A DNA stretch of 64,000 nucleotides from Trachythela sp. YZ-2020 (lineage: Eukaryota; Cnidaria; Anthozoa; Malacalcyonacea; Clavulariidae), in NCBI GenBank assembly GCA_016169945.1, contig JADLSH010000193.1, positions 868,001 to 932,000 of the forward strand, in the 5' to 3' direction. The notes below the pieces were generated by a model that saw only the letters and a program-made list of their open reading frames with translations, did not search any database and was not told the origin of the DNA. Shown in pieces: positions 10,960-23,806 of this stretch. A program made the position numbers and the translations under genes. Every line of letters begins with the position of its first letter. Position 1 is the stretch's first letter.

Positions 10960-12620
10960 GTTTTAATCTACTTGCGAGCAGTAGTCAAAGTGTGGTTGAA
11001 CGGCTAAAGTTTTGCATACTGTTACAAGAGTCTTTAAATTGTTTACTTTCTTTGTTATCAAATCTATTTGAGAATGCCAGGTTAAGGTCTCATCGATCAT
11101 CACACCCAGTGATTTAGAGGCGCTTACACGTTGAATAGGCGTATCTCCAACTATTTTTATTTGCAAATCGGAGTTACTCTTTTTAAGTTCTTGATGTGAT
11201 CCGATAAGTTTTGCTTGTGTTCATGCTCAATTTGTTGGCAATGATTTGCTAGGTCATCATTTAACGTTTCAGTAATTGTTTTTGTATCATTACTTGCCGT
11301 TCCTATTTGAGTATCATCTGCAAACATCACAAACCGCATTTTTTAAACAATTTGGAACTGATCGTTAATGTAAATAAGAAAAAGTAAAGGACCAGAAATT
11401 ATAATTAAATGCCAGTAATTATAGTTCGTGGTTCAGACAATTTGCCACTTGACAATACTGGGTACGATTTGACAGATACGATCTAAACCAGTCATGGACT
11501 TTACCTCTCACTCCATATAAATATAACTTTTTAAGTAATACATCATGGTCTACAGTATCATTGTATCAAATGCCTTTTTTAGGGCTAGGAATATAACTCC
11601 ATTGATTAGCCCTTCATCCATATTTTGATACAATTGGTTTGTCATTATTAGCACTGCAGTGAATGAGTGAAGACGGGTCTAAAGCCATGTTGTGAATTTG
11701 TTAGTACATTTGTCTGTTGCAAATTGGAATAGATTTGGTTATGTGCAAGTTTCTCCATTGTTTTGGCAATTACCGAAATTATAGATTTAGGTTTAGATTT
11801 CATATTAGATTTAGGGCCACTTTTGTAAATTGGAGTAACTCTTGCAATTTTCCAGTCACATGGAAATATGCCGGTTGATATAGACCTATTGGCTATTAAA
11901 TATTGTTGTAAGAGATTTAGCTATGTAGGGAGAAGCCAGTTTGATAAGTTTTACTGGCAATCAGTCTAAAGGTACGTTTACATGCTGCGATTTGTCGGCC
12001 CGATTTTAGGTTTCTCTGGATGTTAATGACGAATAGTTTCAGTTGGTGATGTTGTCAGATGACGTTTGCCACGTCTTTTTCAAATATCATCAACGGGAGT
12101 GTATCTGAAATCGGCCCGACAAATCGCAGCGTGTAAACGTACCTTAAGCCTGATGCCTTAGTAGGTGATAATGATGACAATAATTGAAAAACTTCCTGCA
12201 TGTTCTGTTATATCACAGAAAGTAAATTCCTGCATTGATTCACTGATATAACTCTCTGGTGGATTGAAGCAACTAGAAATATTTTGCGATAAATACAACC
12301 AAAATAAGTGAAATGGTTGTTGCTGATGCATTAGGTATATCGGTTTTATCAATTATTTCTCCATTCTTATTGCGGATCTCGATTGTATTTGAAGATTTTT
12401 TTTTGTGAATCAAATTGTTTTCCAAATGTGTTTTTTGTTTCCTTGATTATTACGAATCTCCGCACTATAGTGGTGATATATGAATGGACGACTAATAATT
12501 AATTTATTATGAGAATTTCTAGCTAATTTGAAATCTAGCCAATCATTTTCGTTTTTAGTTTTCAAATCCTTTTTCTTTAATAAATTCTTTTTTCGCTTAC
12601 TAATTAGAAGGATTTTCTTC
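10960..12620 (-). mobile_element. Decayed non-LTR retrotransposon (reverse transcriptase relic)
   Basis: Read on the minus strand, several short frames follow the order of a LINE ORF2. Near 12150-12360 is the pre-RT segment with SCFNPPESYISESMQEF. Near 11500-11570 is a segment reading DTVDHDVLLKKLYLYGVRG. At 11157-11339 is the catalytic FADDTQ box. At 10963-11166 is the downstream SASKSLGVMIDETLTWHSQI. Frameshifts and stops separate them, so the copy is dead. Strength comes from the correct order of four hallmark segments on one strand. A MITE at 11969-12145 interrupts it. Confidence 0.75.
11969..12145. mobile_element. MITE inserted in the LINE relic
   Basis: The left end AAGGTACGTTTACATGCTGC continues as GATTTGTCGGCCCGATTT. 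The right end, read in reverse complement, is AAGGTACGTTTACACGCTGC followed by GATTTGTCGGGCCGATTT, so about 36 of 38 positions agree. The right boundary reads TTAA; the left has a TAAA variant. This resembles the TTAA-flanked elements at 16919 and 35192. Confidence 0.7.
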
Positions 12621-12639
12621 GTAAACCTTTTATATAGCG

Positions 12640-13550
12640 ACTCGTACGTAAACCTTTCTATTAGCGAATTCTAACGCATGCGCAGACAAAATTCCTACCT
12701 GTTGCATTGATATTAACTTTGTTTATATAATTAAAAATGCATGCCAATGAAACGATTATTATTATTATAATATTATAAGCATTTCAGTAGTAATAACTAA
12801 TAAGTTCTCTTTCTGGCATGTTTTATTATGTCTGAAATTTAACCGGCACCCATGCATGCGCTCGTGTTTTAAAACCTAATTCAGACATGTACATGCATGT
12901 TCTTTAAATACACAGCACAGAAGGTAGCAAGGCACCGTGCATTAACTTTGCCTAGAGCTCGTATTAGTACCGAAGAGGAATTGGTCATCTCTCAACGAAA
13001 TCAAAAGTTATTCTGTACGTAAAATCATTTTAGCTTCATGTTTATTCTAAACTGTCGTAAAATTATTTTCGCTAGCAATCATTCATAGTACAATAAGAGG
13101 AATGTGGAACATGTATCAAAGAAACAAAAAGGTTTTTCAGGTTCGAGATCGTTATCAGAACTATTAAATTATAGTAGTTGTAGCGATGTACTTAGTTGAA
13201 AAGTTCCATTATCAATGATAATTAATGTCATCATGCATCGTTGTGGTTACAGCTATTTATGTAGTTTGTTGGACTCGAGTGCACCATTACACCATAATTC
13301 ATAAACAACTCACTTGATGATTGGATAAAAACGATTATCAGTGATCTAATCTGATTACACTTTCTTTAGTCCAACACTGGACAGTAGATGATGTGTGCAG
13401 AGTTGTAAAACGTTTTCAACCTTCTTCCGGGTAGGATTTTGGGTTTTCCCAACCTTCCTCAAGATAACTGGAAATTTTTCGACACGCAGGCTTTTGCCTG
13501 GGTAGGTTTGCCAGTTGGCTATTGCAATACTGCTGACTGTTGCAACTAAT
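12640..13550. other. Intergenic stretch, nothing recognised
   Basis: No supported gene. The sequence is AT-rich with scattered short frames. Confidence 0.35.
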
Positions 13551-13560
13551 ACCAGCCTGA

Positions 13561-14153
13561 GATTCGGCGGTGGAGTAGGATACAACTAATAGTATATTCT
13601 TAAATGTAATTTCCATATTTTGTTTATAGTTTGTTTTGATTACATTTATTTATTTATTTACAATTATTTTAAAATATTAATTCTAAAAAATTACTGTAAA
13701 AATATATACACAAACAACACAATCATGCAAGTTTTATGAATAATGACTTATATTTCTTGAAGATATTGTCAATTGCAATCTTTCAAATTCTTGAAATAGT
13801 TATTAATTAAATTTTTAAATCTTGCAATAGAGAGAGATTCGTAATCAGAAACTACATCACAAGGTAAGTTGTTCCTGATGTATAGACGCTGCCCAAATCA
13901 GTATTGGGTTTGTTTAAGTGAAGGTCGTTGCTTCTAAGACGATACGTGGCGTTGTTGGTAATAGTAAATCCATATATCTGATTGGTTTATATTTCATCAC
14001 GTGATCCCTTTTGTATTCACTATAAAAGCCGACATGTTTTTTCCACGACACACGCTACTAACTTCCAGACGAAGGGCCTATATAATTCGCTCGAAACGTT
14101 GAAGTTCTTATTGTATTTTTCAGGTAGTTGTATCCTATACTCCACCGCCGAAT
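13561..14153 (-). mobile_element. Retroelement relic bracketed by a short inverted repeat
   Basis: GATTCGGCGGTGGAGTAGGA at 13561 is matched in inverse orientation by TACTCCACCGCCGAATC near 14138. Between them the minus strand holds broken frames reading SDYESLSIARFKNLINNYF and NNLPCDVV (about 13780-13890), which resemble the C-terminal tail of LINE-type ORF2 proteins. On the plus strand GACGAAGGGCC and CTCGAAACGTTGAAG (14068-14105) resemble the conserved terminal motif seen in Penelope-like elements. The class is uncertain. Confidence 0.4.
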
Positions 14154-14229
14154 CTTCGTTAGACTCTACCTACACTGCATGGCACCACGCGTTCGAGTAA
14201 TACTAGCCTGACTATAGTCTATAGTCGTT

Positions 14230-16090
14230 ATATTCAGTGTTTCACTAATTCAAACTTCCTCAATGCCTGTAATATATAACCTTCCTCACGGGTGGACCCG
14301 CATACCCGCGACGTTTTTGAAACTATGGATCAGCGGTCCCTAATTATAACCAAATGACTATAGATGTATAGTACCAGAATAAACACCAACTACAACAATA
14401 TAAAGAATACACTCTTTCGATAATTACGTAACAAATCCCTTTTTGGCGCGGAATTCTCGTTCTCATAAATCGTGAGCAAATAGCTTTTCGTCCTAATTCA
14501 TGAGAGCGAGGCTCCCAATCCAAGGAAGTATTCACGACGTAATTCTAAAGTGGGTATATAAATTTTGCATAGCAAATGAGCTTCATTTGATTTGGGCAAA
14601 GTTGAATTGAAAATCAATGAAATCATGGCCAGAAATACGCGACATATGAGACTGCGAGGCACATGCACTTTTGTCAGCGTGTCAAGTATAGCGCATGAGT
14701 AATTGAAATGTTTTGTGATATACGATCCGGTGGTTTATCGATATCCCGCGGCTGTCTGGCCTCATTCTCATTAGATTAGATTGAAACCCGATATTTCAGC
14801 GGCAAATACATCTAAAATAATGCGTCGGTCGCATGATCTTTGATTTTTGAGCAAGTAGATCATAAGCTTCAATTTGATGCATAAACAGTATATACCAGAA
14901 GAATCTCGCAGAGTTATAGCAATTAAAAAAGCAATTCTTCTATGTATACCCCCGTTTTCATATACATTCATTCCCGCTCTAAATACAACAAAAAAAAAAC
15001 ATAAAGAAAGGACAAGGCAGCAATAAGGCAGAATTTCCAAGAGGAATCCTCAGACATTTCTATATATTCTATACGCCGTATGTACTTTTAATTCACATTG
15101 TACTTCGATCCGTTTCACGAATATCTTTAGCTTTTCTCTTTTCACTCTAGTTCTTTTCGTACATAACACTAATAAACACAAATTTTTACAAACTTCATTT
15201 AATTACTTTTCGGTAATGCATCACCGAAAGCGCTCAATATAATAGCAATTTAATATCATAATATATCTTATTATATTTTTAATTTTAAAAACATCTATTT
15301 TAAAATGTTATATACGCTTAAATACGCACAAATTATATAAATAACATAATATATATTGCTATAATACAATAATACAATGCGCAAGCAAGAAGCAATCGCG
15401 CTAGTCGCGTATCTAGTCGCATTAAAAAATATCGCTTTCCAGAAAACTAAAGAAGAACAAAAATTGTTGTTTAACTTAAAAGGTAACTACAATTCCTTGA
15501 TATTTTAATATATTTTCTGACAATATAAAACTTAAAATCCGAAATATTCGCTTCAAGCATTATCTGTCTTGTTCTAAATTCAGACTAACTTCAGCAAAAA
15601 ACTATTCTGAGTACTGGCATAAACCTTGCCGTGATATAATTCTATAACCATTTGTTTTGTGCTCGTATCTGTCCGAGAATGCACGGGTTGGTTTTTCTTT
15701 TGAAATGTCCTGTTTTTGTTGTGCTCGAAATAACCGACAATAACTTTAACAATCTATTTTCAATGACAATGAGAATGTTAACGCACAGCCAACATTTTAC
15801 CTACCATGCATACTATAGACTAATTGTTCCAAAATTTGTTTTTATAATATAATTATCCGTTTTCGATTCCGGATGAGAAGAACAACTTTTGATATCCTGC
15901 ATCTCGATCTGTGAAACAGGCGTTCTATTTTTGATCGTGTTTTATATATTTTAAACAGAGATTCGGCAAGATACAAAAATGAGTTATGACTGACTTATGT
16001 TTTCGTCCAGCCATACGTTCTCGATTTCGTCTCGGTGAATCAGTCTGCACCGATATGACTTCGATTTCGCGAATAATTGTTAAATATTAA
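14230..16090. other. Intergenic stretch, nothing recognised
   Basis: AT-rich sequence downstream of the aquaporin gene. No supported gene or repeat. Confidence 0.35.
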
Positions 16091-16098
16091 CTTTTTAA

Positions 16099-16104
16099 TT
16101 TATT
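16099..16104 (-). terminator. Candidate polyadenylation signal of the aquaporin gene
   Basis: AATAAA on the minus strand, about 270 bases after the stop codon. It is the nearest canonical hexamer that I found; AT-rich sequence makes chance hits common. Confidence 0.25.
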
Positions 16105-16373
16105 TGGTTATAGTAATATATTCATTATTCAGTATTCTAAAACATTTAGTATTTGTATACTACACTGAATCGGAACCTATATAATATTTTTCACACATAC
16201 ATATATATACATCTGTTAAGGAACGTTCCTTTCCGTCGTTACATCTGTGTTCTCATGAGTAATCTGGAGTTGTATATACTATACATACAGCTTACTGCTT
16301 CTATATCTTTACAGAGATTACAAACTACGCCATAACTCTCATTATGTTTATCTTACTGAATCCCCCCGTATTT

Positions 16374-16611
16374 TTATGACATTTCTACTGCACTTCCTAG
16401 TTCGACATCAGTATTAGAATGTTGTACATTGGATCCTTTATAGAACAGTAAACGATCCGGTGAGGCAAGGACAATACGATATATCGCCGACGCCAAGATG
16501 GCGCCAAATAATGGACCAATCCAGTAGACGTAGTGATCCGACCAATAAGAACCAATTACCGCAGGACCAAAACTCCTTGCTGGGTTTAACGACCCTCCAG
16601 ATACTGAACCA
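16374..16611 (-). CDS. AQP8: AQP8-like coding exon 4 (last)
   Basis: Encodes the end of codon 196 to residue 274: second NPA half-helix with R208, sixth helix ([19 protein letters not shown]) and a short cytoplasmic tail. Acceptor TTCCTTTCAG. Confidence 0.92.
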
Positions 16612-19600
16612 CTGAAAGGAATTAAACAAGGTTTTAATGTTAGGTTGAATGCATACAATTTTCACCAACGTATTTTTTTTTTTACAAAGTTATGATTTCA
16701 CCAACGTATGATTTCACCAACGTATGATTTCACCAACCAATTTACCATACACTTTGATTAATAAACTAGTCTTAACTGGTCATGTCTGGTCATATAGAAC
16801 GGTATCACACTGCCGAGGTACGTGACAGAAAGACATTTTAGCTGGCCACGTAACAGTCAGATTATGTCCTTCAGTAAAACACCGTGTGCAAGGATTTTCT
16901 ATGTTATCTAAAGCCTTAACTTGGTCAAACGAGGATGAGATTTGATGAGAGTTAATGAGAGTTGATGAGAGTTACGTACCATGAGAGTTTTATCAACTCT
17001 GATGGCCCGGAGTACATGAGAGTAGACTATAGAGATACTAGGAGTTACTATCGCAAAGAAAGTGCTGCCTCAAACAGGGATGTTCCAAGGAGGCTACTCA
17101 AGATTTTTTAAAATTCGAAATGCAAATGGTTATTTTATCTAGTACATAACAAAGAAGAATATTGCAGGTTGGGTAAAGGCAAATACTCATATCGTATGAT
17201 CGATGAAAGCGCATGAGAACAAACTGCTCGCACTTGAAATCCGGTTCAGTCCTCATTTTTGGATGTGAAATATTTCAGGAAAAATATTGTTGATAACACA
17301 ATATGATTTAATTTGGACAACTCAACACACACAAAATTTAGAACATTTATTTGCACCTGTCATTCTGACGTCATTCATATTATAAACACATAGAAATTAT
17401 ATATACATCTTGTCTCCTTGCAATAAGACATAATCAATCGTTTTCGAGGACCACTTGATCACTGCCACTGGGATATTTCGTGTTATTAAAAGCGCTGATA
17501 ACGCCATAAAGGAGCAATGCTTTCCCCTGAAACGAGCACTAAAACGCTAATGGCCTTGATGAGACTTCGAAGTAATAAATAAAAACATCTTACATGTATT
17601 TTTTAAAGGATACAATTTAGTCTTGTGTGAAGAGATTTTCCGTTTATTACGTTTGCTAATTGGAATTTGCTAATTTGAGTGAACATCCGTTTATTACGTT
17701 TGGTAATTGCGCAAGACATCTGGACAAACCCACGCAAGCCGAGATTCGCAAGAATATTACAGATCGGGCAAAAGACTGGGCACGAGTGAACTCTAGAGAA
17801 ACGCAAGCAGTGTCAAGAACAGTGTAACGAACATAAACTCTCATCAACTGTCATCAAAATTTGAGCCAGTTCAAAGTTGATCAGAGTTGGCGTCAAACGC
17901 GAGCGAGAGTTACAACGTTCATTGACTTTTATCAATTCTCATCCTCGTTTGACCGGGGCTCGGCTTAAGCCAGAACTGTCAATCTTTGATATACACTCAA
18001 TCAACGGACATATGATGACGCATTTTCCACAAAATATTATCAACTTACATTCCATAAATACCAACAGCTACTGCAAAACCAATTGGTATTGGAGCAACGG
18101 GTATTTTATTTTTGCTGTCGACAGCTGTCATTTGAACAGTAAGCACGAGTAATGATGTAGCTATTATTTCTGCCAATAATGCACTACCAACTTTCACGTC
18201 CATGCCAAGACCATGTGCACCGCCATTAATGTTCTCGTAAACCGCCTTTGTAAGCACAACCTATTTGTAAAAGACGTATTATATAACTAAATAACATATC
18301 CGTTATGTGGTGGGGTCAAAAAGTAAACACATTTATCCAATTATCCATCATATACTTTGAGCCGGAAAAGTTATTCCAGGGCGAGCAATTTACGTCACCG
18401 TCGTCATATTGAATGAGTTTTACAAGGAAATGTTTTTTATTGGAACAATAAAAGGAGGTTAACAGGGAATTAAGATTCGTTCCCGGTGTATTATGCATAT
18501 ACTGGGTGTGCAAGAGTTGAATTAGACTTGCTCAAAGTCTGTCTCTTAAAGGGGTTTTTATTGGGGAGTTATAAAGGGCGCACGAAAATGCGGGCGGGAG
18601 GAAATTAAGGCGGGCATGCGCCCTTTATAACTTCGTGCGCCTTTTATAACTCCCCAATCCTTTAACTCCCCAATCCTTTATAACTCCCCAATAAAAACCC
18701 CTTTAAGAGACAGACTTGGAGCAAGTCTAGGGTTGAATATATGATTAGTCGCCATCGAGCTATGCACACAGTCGCTTCAAGTAAACCTACCCGTGCAAAG
18801 CCTGCACCAACAATAGCTCCCAACAACTGTGACAGGACATAACCCAAAGCCAGTAATGGACTGATGGCTCCTGCAAGTAACACTCCTAATGTGACAGCTG
18901 GGTTAATATGACCACCACTGAAAAAAAACAAAAATAAATTATTTAGTGAATACCTATACCAAACTCATTTTTCTGGCTTAATATCAAACATTTTTGTTTC
19001 GTTTCGTTTCGTTTTGTTTTTGTAATTTTATAGTTATGTCGGCGTAACCTCTCTCCTCTGTAGAACCATTAATACTCAATTGCGCTAGAAGGTACGCGGT
19101 ATGAAGTTAACCGCTAAAATTCAGAGCGCGGGCGAGGATGGTGTGTATATACAGTATACGATAAGCGCCGTTAACGGCCTCTGCGGAGGAGAGAGGTGCC
19201 TAACGTTAAAACGAAGACATATCATCATCATTAGATTGACATGGAAAGACCGCATATTCTCATTCCAACAGTTTGGATTGTAAAACTCAACATGCAGAAC
19301 GAAATTCGGTTCCTTCAGTTATATACACTGTAGAAATACAGCATGCCTATTGTCAGTACTTATAATCATTTCGGTGTTATGACTTAGCTTGCCCATATCT
19401 AGCAATTTAGTCCGATTAAAAATTGATCCATTTTAGATAAGCTGGATGAAAGCAAAGCATGCATGTAGACTGATATGAAACTTTCGCAATTTGCAAAATT
19501 CCTCTAGCCGTATTAGTTCGCAAAGTCCGCTTCAAGACTATATAATGGCGTATTAAAATGCTAATCTATTTATTAATGGCCGTTTCTAGAACGAAATTTC

Positions 19601-20682
19601 ACATCAGTTTTTTAATGCATTCATGGAAGTTTTTCATGCTGCTACAACTCAGAGTAAACGAATAACATCCTTTGAATGTAGAATTAGTTAAGTTGCTTAG
19701 CTTCTTCATCTTCTGATATTATATGTGATATTATATACACTGTATCGACATATTCGCTGATGCATGCTTTGCGTAAACGGTACTTATCAAATATGCCTAT
19801 ATACGAATTGCATGTACTCAGTGCGTATTGTATGAATTATATTACTGCCAAATGTCATGATGCCATGATGAGTATCAGTAGAGCTGGCTGTATATTAGTG
19901 TAAAAAATTTCTATCCATAATGGCACATCAGGAAATGATAATTAGTTGCAATATCACACTAAGTGAAATAATGCAGACTGAAGTTATCAAAATGTTACAA
20001 AAGATGCTACATAAGCGTAAAAAGGTCAAAACAAAAGGAAATTCAAAAGATATTCTTTCTACTTTGTTTTCGTAATCCTCATGCAGAGGAAAGCCATGCG
20101 TTCATTTTTCTCGCATGATAAAAAAAAATTTCCTAGACAACTTTCCATGCCAGCCGAGGTTTCTCTTGACATATCGTATTTTCTCGTATGTAAACAGCAA
20201 CAATTGACAGGTTTTGTGCATGTGTATAGTTTATCTGCAGATTACAATTCGTCCCTTACTGCCGATGCTGCATGCATGAGTAAACACGGTATCTATTAGT
20301 TTATAACTCAAATCATGAATTAAGAATGTTCTTCGGGTTCTCATTATTGTTCTTCGGAAATATATGTTCCTTTTCAAGAAAACCTAGCTTATTAATAGAC
20401 TGAAAGAATATCTTGACTCATGAGTAAAGCATACCTTATTCCACCAGCAAGAAATGCCAGGACCATAATTGTGAGGCCGTGAACTAACGGTATAAACGAT
20501 GGTACATTGGCTACACAACAAACACCGACGAACACGAATATTAAGACGACAAAAAATTCGGCAAAACATGGTCGAACATATTTCATGAACACAGAAGTCT
20601 GGTTGGGAGATGAGCTGCCAGCACTTTGTTTACCAGCAGTTCCATTTGTTCCCTTTTCGTTGTATTTACTGCTTGCTTCCAT
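16374..20682 (-). CDS. AQP8: Aquaporin-8-type channel, four coding exons
   Basis: Coding exons 20435-20682, 18791-18917, 18049-18260 and 16374-16611 join in phase (introns GT-AG) into 275 codons, 274 residues; human AQP8 is about 261. The ATG at 20682 is the first in frame and gives a short hydrophilic N-terminus. Both NPA boxes are present: HINPAVT (N88) and SLNPARS (N205). The selectivity-filter positions, counted from the NPA boxes, are H68, I193, G202 and R208, the combination known for AQP8. The WIGP segment and the PIGFAV segment also match that family. AQP8 channels pass water, ammonia and hydrogen peroxide across plasma or inner mitochondrial membranes; the substrate here is inferred. 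The cysteine preceding the second NPA box in mammalian AQP8 is Ser203. Introns 2 and 3 carry inserted elements. Confidence 0.93.
16919..17964. mobile_element. 1-kb inverted-repeat element in aquaporin intron 3
   Basis: GGTCAAACGAGGATGAGA at 16923 is matched exactly in inverse orientation at 17937-17954. TTAA lies just outside both ends (16916-16919 and 17965-17968), suggesting a TTAA target as used by piggyBac-type elements. Next to both ends are short units of the TGATGAGAGTT kind. A related, shorter stretch lies at 45941-46165. No transposase frame is visible. Confidence 0.65.
18049..18260 (-). CDS. AQP8: AQP8-like coding exon 3
   Basis: Encodes residues 126-195 and part of 196: extracellular loop, fourth helix ([15 protein letters not shown]) and most of the fifth, with filter residue I193. 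Acceptor AAATAG, donor GTAAGT. Confidence 0.92.
18523..18729. mobile_element. 207-bp MITE in aquaporin intron 2, 9-bp target duplication
   Basis: TAGACTTGCTCAAAGTCTG with TCTCTTAAAGGGGTTTTTAT is mirrored at the right end, about 50 bases per arm. GAGTTGAAT (18514-18522) and GGGTTGAAT (18730-18738) flank it, eight of nine bases equal. The repeated AACTCCCCAATCCTTTA unit lies inside the right arm. The length of the flanking duplication suggests a Mutator-type element. Confidence 0.7.
18791..18917 (-). CDS. AQP8: AQP8-like coding exon 2
   Basis: Encodes residues 83-125 with the first NPA half-helix and the third membrane helix. Acceptor with a T-rich tract ending in CAG, donor GTAGGT. Ends in phase 0. 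Confidence 0.92.
19039..19200. repeat. Short inverted repeat in aquaporin intron 1
   Basis: AACCTCTCTCCTCTG (19047-19061) and its inverse near 19183-19197 (GGAGGAGAGAGGT) bracket about 120 bases. Too short to classify. Confidence 0.35.
20435..20682 (-). CDS. AQP8: AQP8-like coding exon 1
   Basis: Encodes residues 1-82 plus two bases of codon 83: hydrophilic N-terminus rich in Ser/Thr/Gly, first membrane helix ([14 protein letters not shown]) and second helix with filter residue H68 in LVHGL. Donor GTATGC. The next base supplied by exon 2 completes Ser83 of ISGGHINPA. Confidence 0.92.
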
Positions 20683-20714
20683 TTTATATTATTTCCGCTA
20701 TTTACCAACTTGTT
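20683..20714 (-). other. AQP8: Probable 5' untranslated segment with upstream splice acceptor
   Basis: On the minus strand TTCTGTTTTTAACAG ends at 20715, a good acceptor with a pyrimidine tract 32 bases before the ATG. This suggests a non-coding first exon further upstream, which I could not place. Confidence 0.35.
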
Positions 20715-20739
20715 CTGTTAAAAACAGAAATTCGTATTA

Positions 20740-23600
20740 GTATATTATAGACTGCAGCTATAAAATGTAGCACCTGCATGGCAAGCTCCAACCGAGCCGT
20801 GTTAATTCACGCATAATTTATGTTAAATATCAGCAACTGTTAACAACGCTCATTCTGAATGCAAATTAGGCTGCATCCTACATAAATTATCACCTATAGA
20901 GTATAGTGATTTACAGGGTGCCTAAATGAACCCGACATGAAGGGCTAGCTCTAAAGAAGAGTTTTCAACTGGTGTTTACATGAAAATACGCATTCTTGCT
21001 AGAGCTGCAGACTCGCTTCCGCGTAAACAGCATTAAACGCTTCTGTGTAACTAATATATTTTCTCACGAAAGCCATTACGGCATTAGGCATTATCATATT
21101 TGGCCAAGCACATTTTCGAATAATGCCTATACCTATACATATAATTGGATATTGTTCTACATGCATTAATGAAACGAAGGCTCATACAAACAATATAATC
21201 GATATCAATTTCGAGTGGATTTAAGTAAGAAATTTCCTGATTGGGGAATTTAGCTCGCCAAATATTCCACCCGGAAATATTTGTTTAAGTATAGAGTCGA
21301 GATAATGATGTGACGCTGACACACTCACACTCACATGCAGCGAACAACTCGCAAGCGAAATATATCTACTAATCTAACCTCATGCAAGAACAGATTTCTT
21401 ACCGCTTATTTCTTCATTTCAGTCTTACTGAAATTCCAATCAAAGAGGTCTATCTTAAGTATTTTTAGCCTTGAGTGTTTTCCTTGATTGTAATATCAGT
21501 AGTCGCTTTATTAGCCAAAATCGTAGTAAAACTCTCACTTCGGTGACTTCGCTAAAACTGGGCGCCATGTTTACAATTATGAGCGCGAAAACACATGTGA
21601 GAAAAATCGTCCGACAAATCAATCCCCGCCGTGTGGATACGATTTTTATTTCCTGGAATCTCTATATACTTATATAATAAATGACAATATATAGAGAGAA
21701 AATCGGCTATAAGCGCTTGTTTATCTGAGTCCGATTTCACAACTTTGAATCACTAGACACTAATCTTTGGACTATATACGATAAAAGTAAAACTCGTCTT
21801 TTCATAGACCTAAGCTAAATGACCCTTAATTTTATATAATTAATTTAATTTTAATACATGCTGCCTTAAAATATTTTTAATAACAGTTACCTATATAAGG
21901 CTAATTAATTAAGAGCGGTCAACTTATTTTTCTCTGTTCGATGCTTCCGTAACTGACTGGTAGAATCATTTAAATAGTATACGTCTGGTGCGCGCTTACG
22001 GTCAACCAAAAACAACAACTGAGAACGACAAGAGAAGAGCCATGAGAAAAAGTATTCGTGAGTATTGAGCGAAGCGGAAAGGTGCATGGAATACTATAAC
22101 TACTTCGTCTTGCAACGCGTTATATCGGCCTATATATTTATACTGTATGTTTAGCATAAAAGAGGTGAAAAACTAACTTCCCACACACTTCCATTAGTGT
22201 ATATCATGGTAAAATATTTAATATAACACGCTTTGGTTTCGTCCTTTACTCGTATAAAACGATGAAAATGTTTTGTACCCTTTCCTATTTTTTGTTGCTT
22301 TTGCCATTTAGATTTTACTTTTATAATTATATAGTCAAACAATTTAGTCTTACTTTCCCTGCACTGTAAAGCCTACGAATTAACAATTTGTATACTAATA
22401 TAGTTAGTATATATCTAGACTATATATTACTGAATATTGTAATTAATTAACAATTATAAACAGTACCTTGTAAACTTTTTGTATAGTTTTGAATTTTTCA
22501 GCTATTCTTTTCACTGCAGGCCAGTCACTTGATTCTTCGTTTCAGTTTAGCTCTCCAGATCTGAGTAAAACTAATGCAGTTGTTCCACAGTTTATATAGA
22601 GTGCCCTAAACACCGTGTCAATATTTGGTTACTATAGGTTTTAAAGATAAATAAACGGAAGTGTTTGACGCAACGTAGTTACAGCTCATTACCATCCACC
22701 TGTTGTGGTAAACCAAATATAGTATGAAGTACGGTGAAGGTCCTTTCGCGAAAACATGTGAATTGTAAAGGTCAAACAGTATGCAAGGGCAAGGCTAAGT
22801 AGTATAAGTATATTTCCGGGGCGTTCTACAATTTACTAGACAATAAAGAATTTTTTTAACTTTATGATATGCAGAGTTCACGGCAACCTGCAGGTATAAT
22901 ATCACTGAGAGATTTGCCACACTCATGAGGTTTAAGTAAATGTGTGAATGTCATTCCGGAACAACTACATTCACAGGTAACTTAACGTTTCCACTGACTC
23001 AAGCCCAGTGGCAGTGTCTTCATCGTTATCGTGATGAAGCGTCATTACACAACTATACTACCTGCATGTATATTGAGTGCGTGGTTCCAGTGGTAATGTA
23101 TATATATAGGTAGCAATAAATGACGACGTTCTTGTTATATTTTACACTAGGTAGTTTGATCCTCAAACCCTCAAGAATATACAACTATACTATAGCCCAC
23201 AATATAGGCAGTGTGATTGATATGCTGAATAAACTTAGTTGGAAAACACTGCAATATACTGTAGCCAATAAGGGTCAATGCATGGAAGCTAAACTATATA
23301 ATCTCACAAGCACTATAGACTCCAATCTTACTAATGTTAATGGCAGAATCTAAATTTATTTAGTCGGTAAAAACTCTTACAAGATCACACCTATAAACAT
23401 GTAAAATTCAATAAAATGCTAAAATAAGTGTTCAAATTTTAATACTACAGATATTTCAAACTATTTATAAATTGATATGAAACCAAAAATGTAGTTGAAT
23501 TTCACTTTAAATTCATGTTATAGTGAGTATAGTGAGTCCGGTAAAGCCACATAATTTGCATGGTAGTTTAAATATTTATCCCATTCTTTAATCTTTTGGT
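20740..23600. other. Intergenic stretch upstream of the aquaporin gene
   Basis: No supported gene. It contains the second copy of the dispersed repeat at 21556-21625 and may contain the untranslated first exon and promoter of the aquaporin gene, which I could not identify. Confidence 0.4.
21556..21625. repeat. Second copy of the dispersed ATGGCGCC/CACATGTG repeat
   Basis: GGGCGCCATG, TTACAATTATGAGCGCGAAA and CACATGTGAGAAAAATCGTC are the inverse of blocks at 10803-10958, without the 100-base spacer present there. Confidence 0.5.
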
Positions 23601-23806
23601 TTGTTTTGATTTAAGGTGTTGGTCTACATTAAAATCGACATGCATGCAGTGTCGAAAATTTCAGTGGGGTTTGTGGGAGGGGAAAATCCCCCCCCGCCCC
23701 ACTTAATACGTAAAAAAGACGATGTAAATTTGTTGGAGATTTTGTAAATTTGTTGGAGATGGCTGTGATTAATCTGATATACATCATTGTCTTTGATATA
23801 GTTTAG

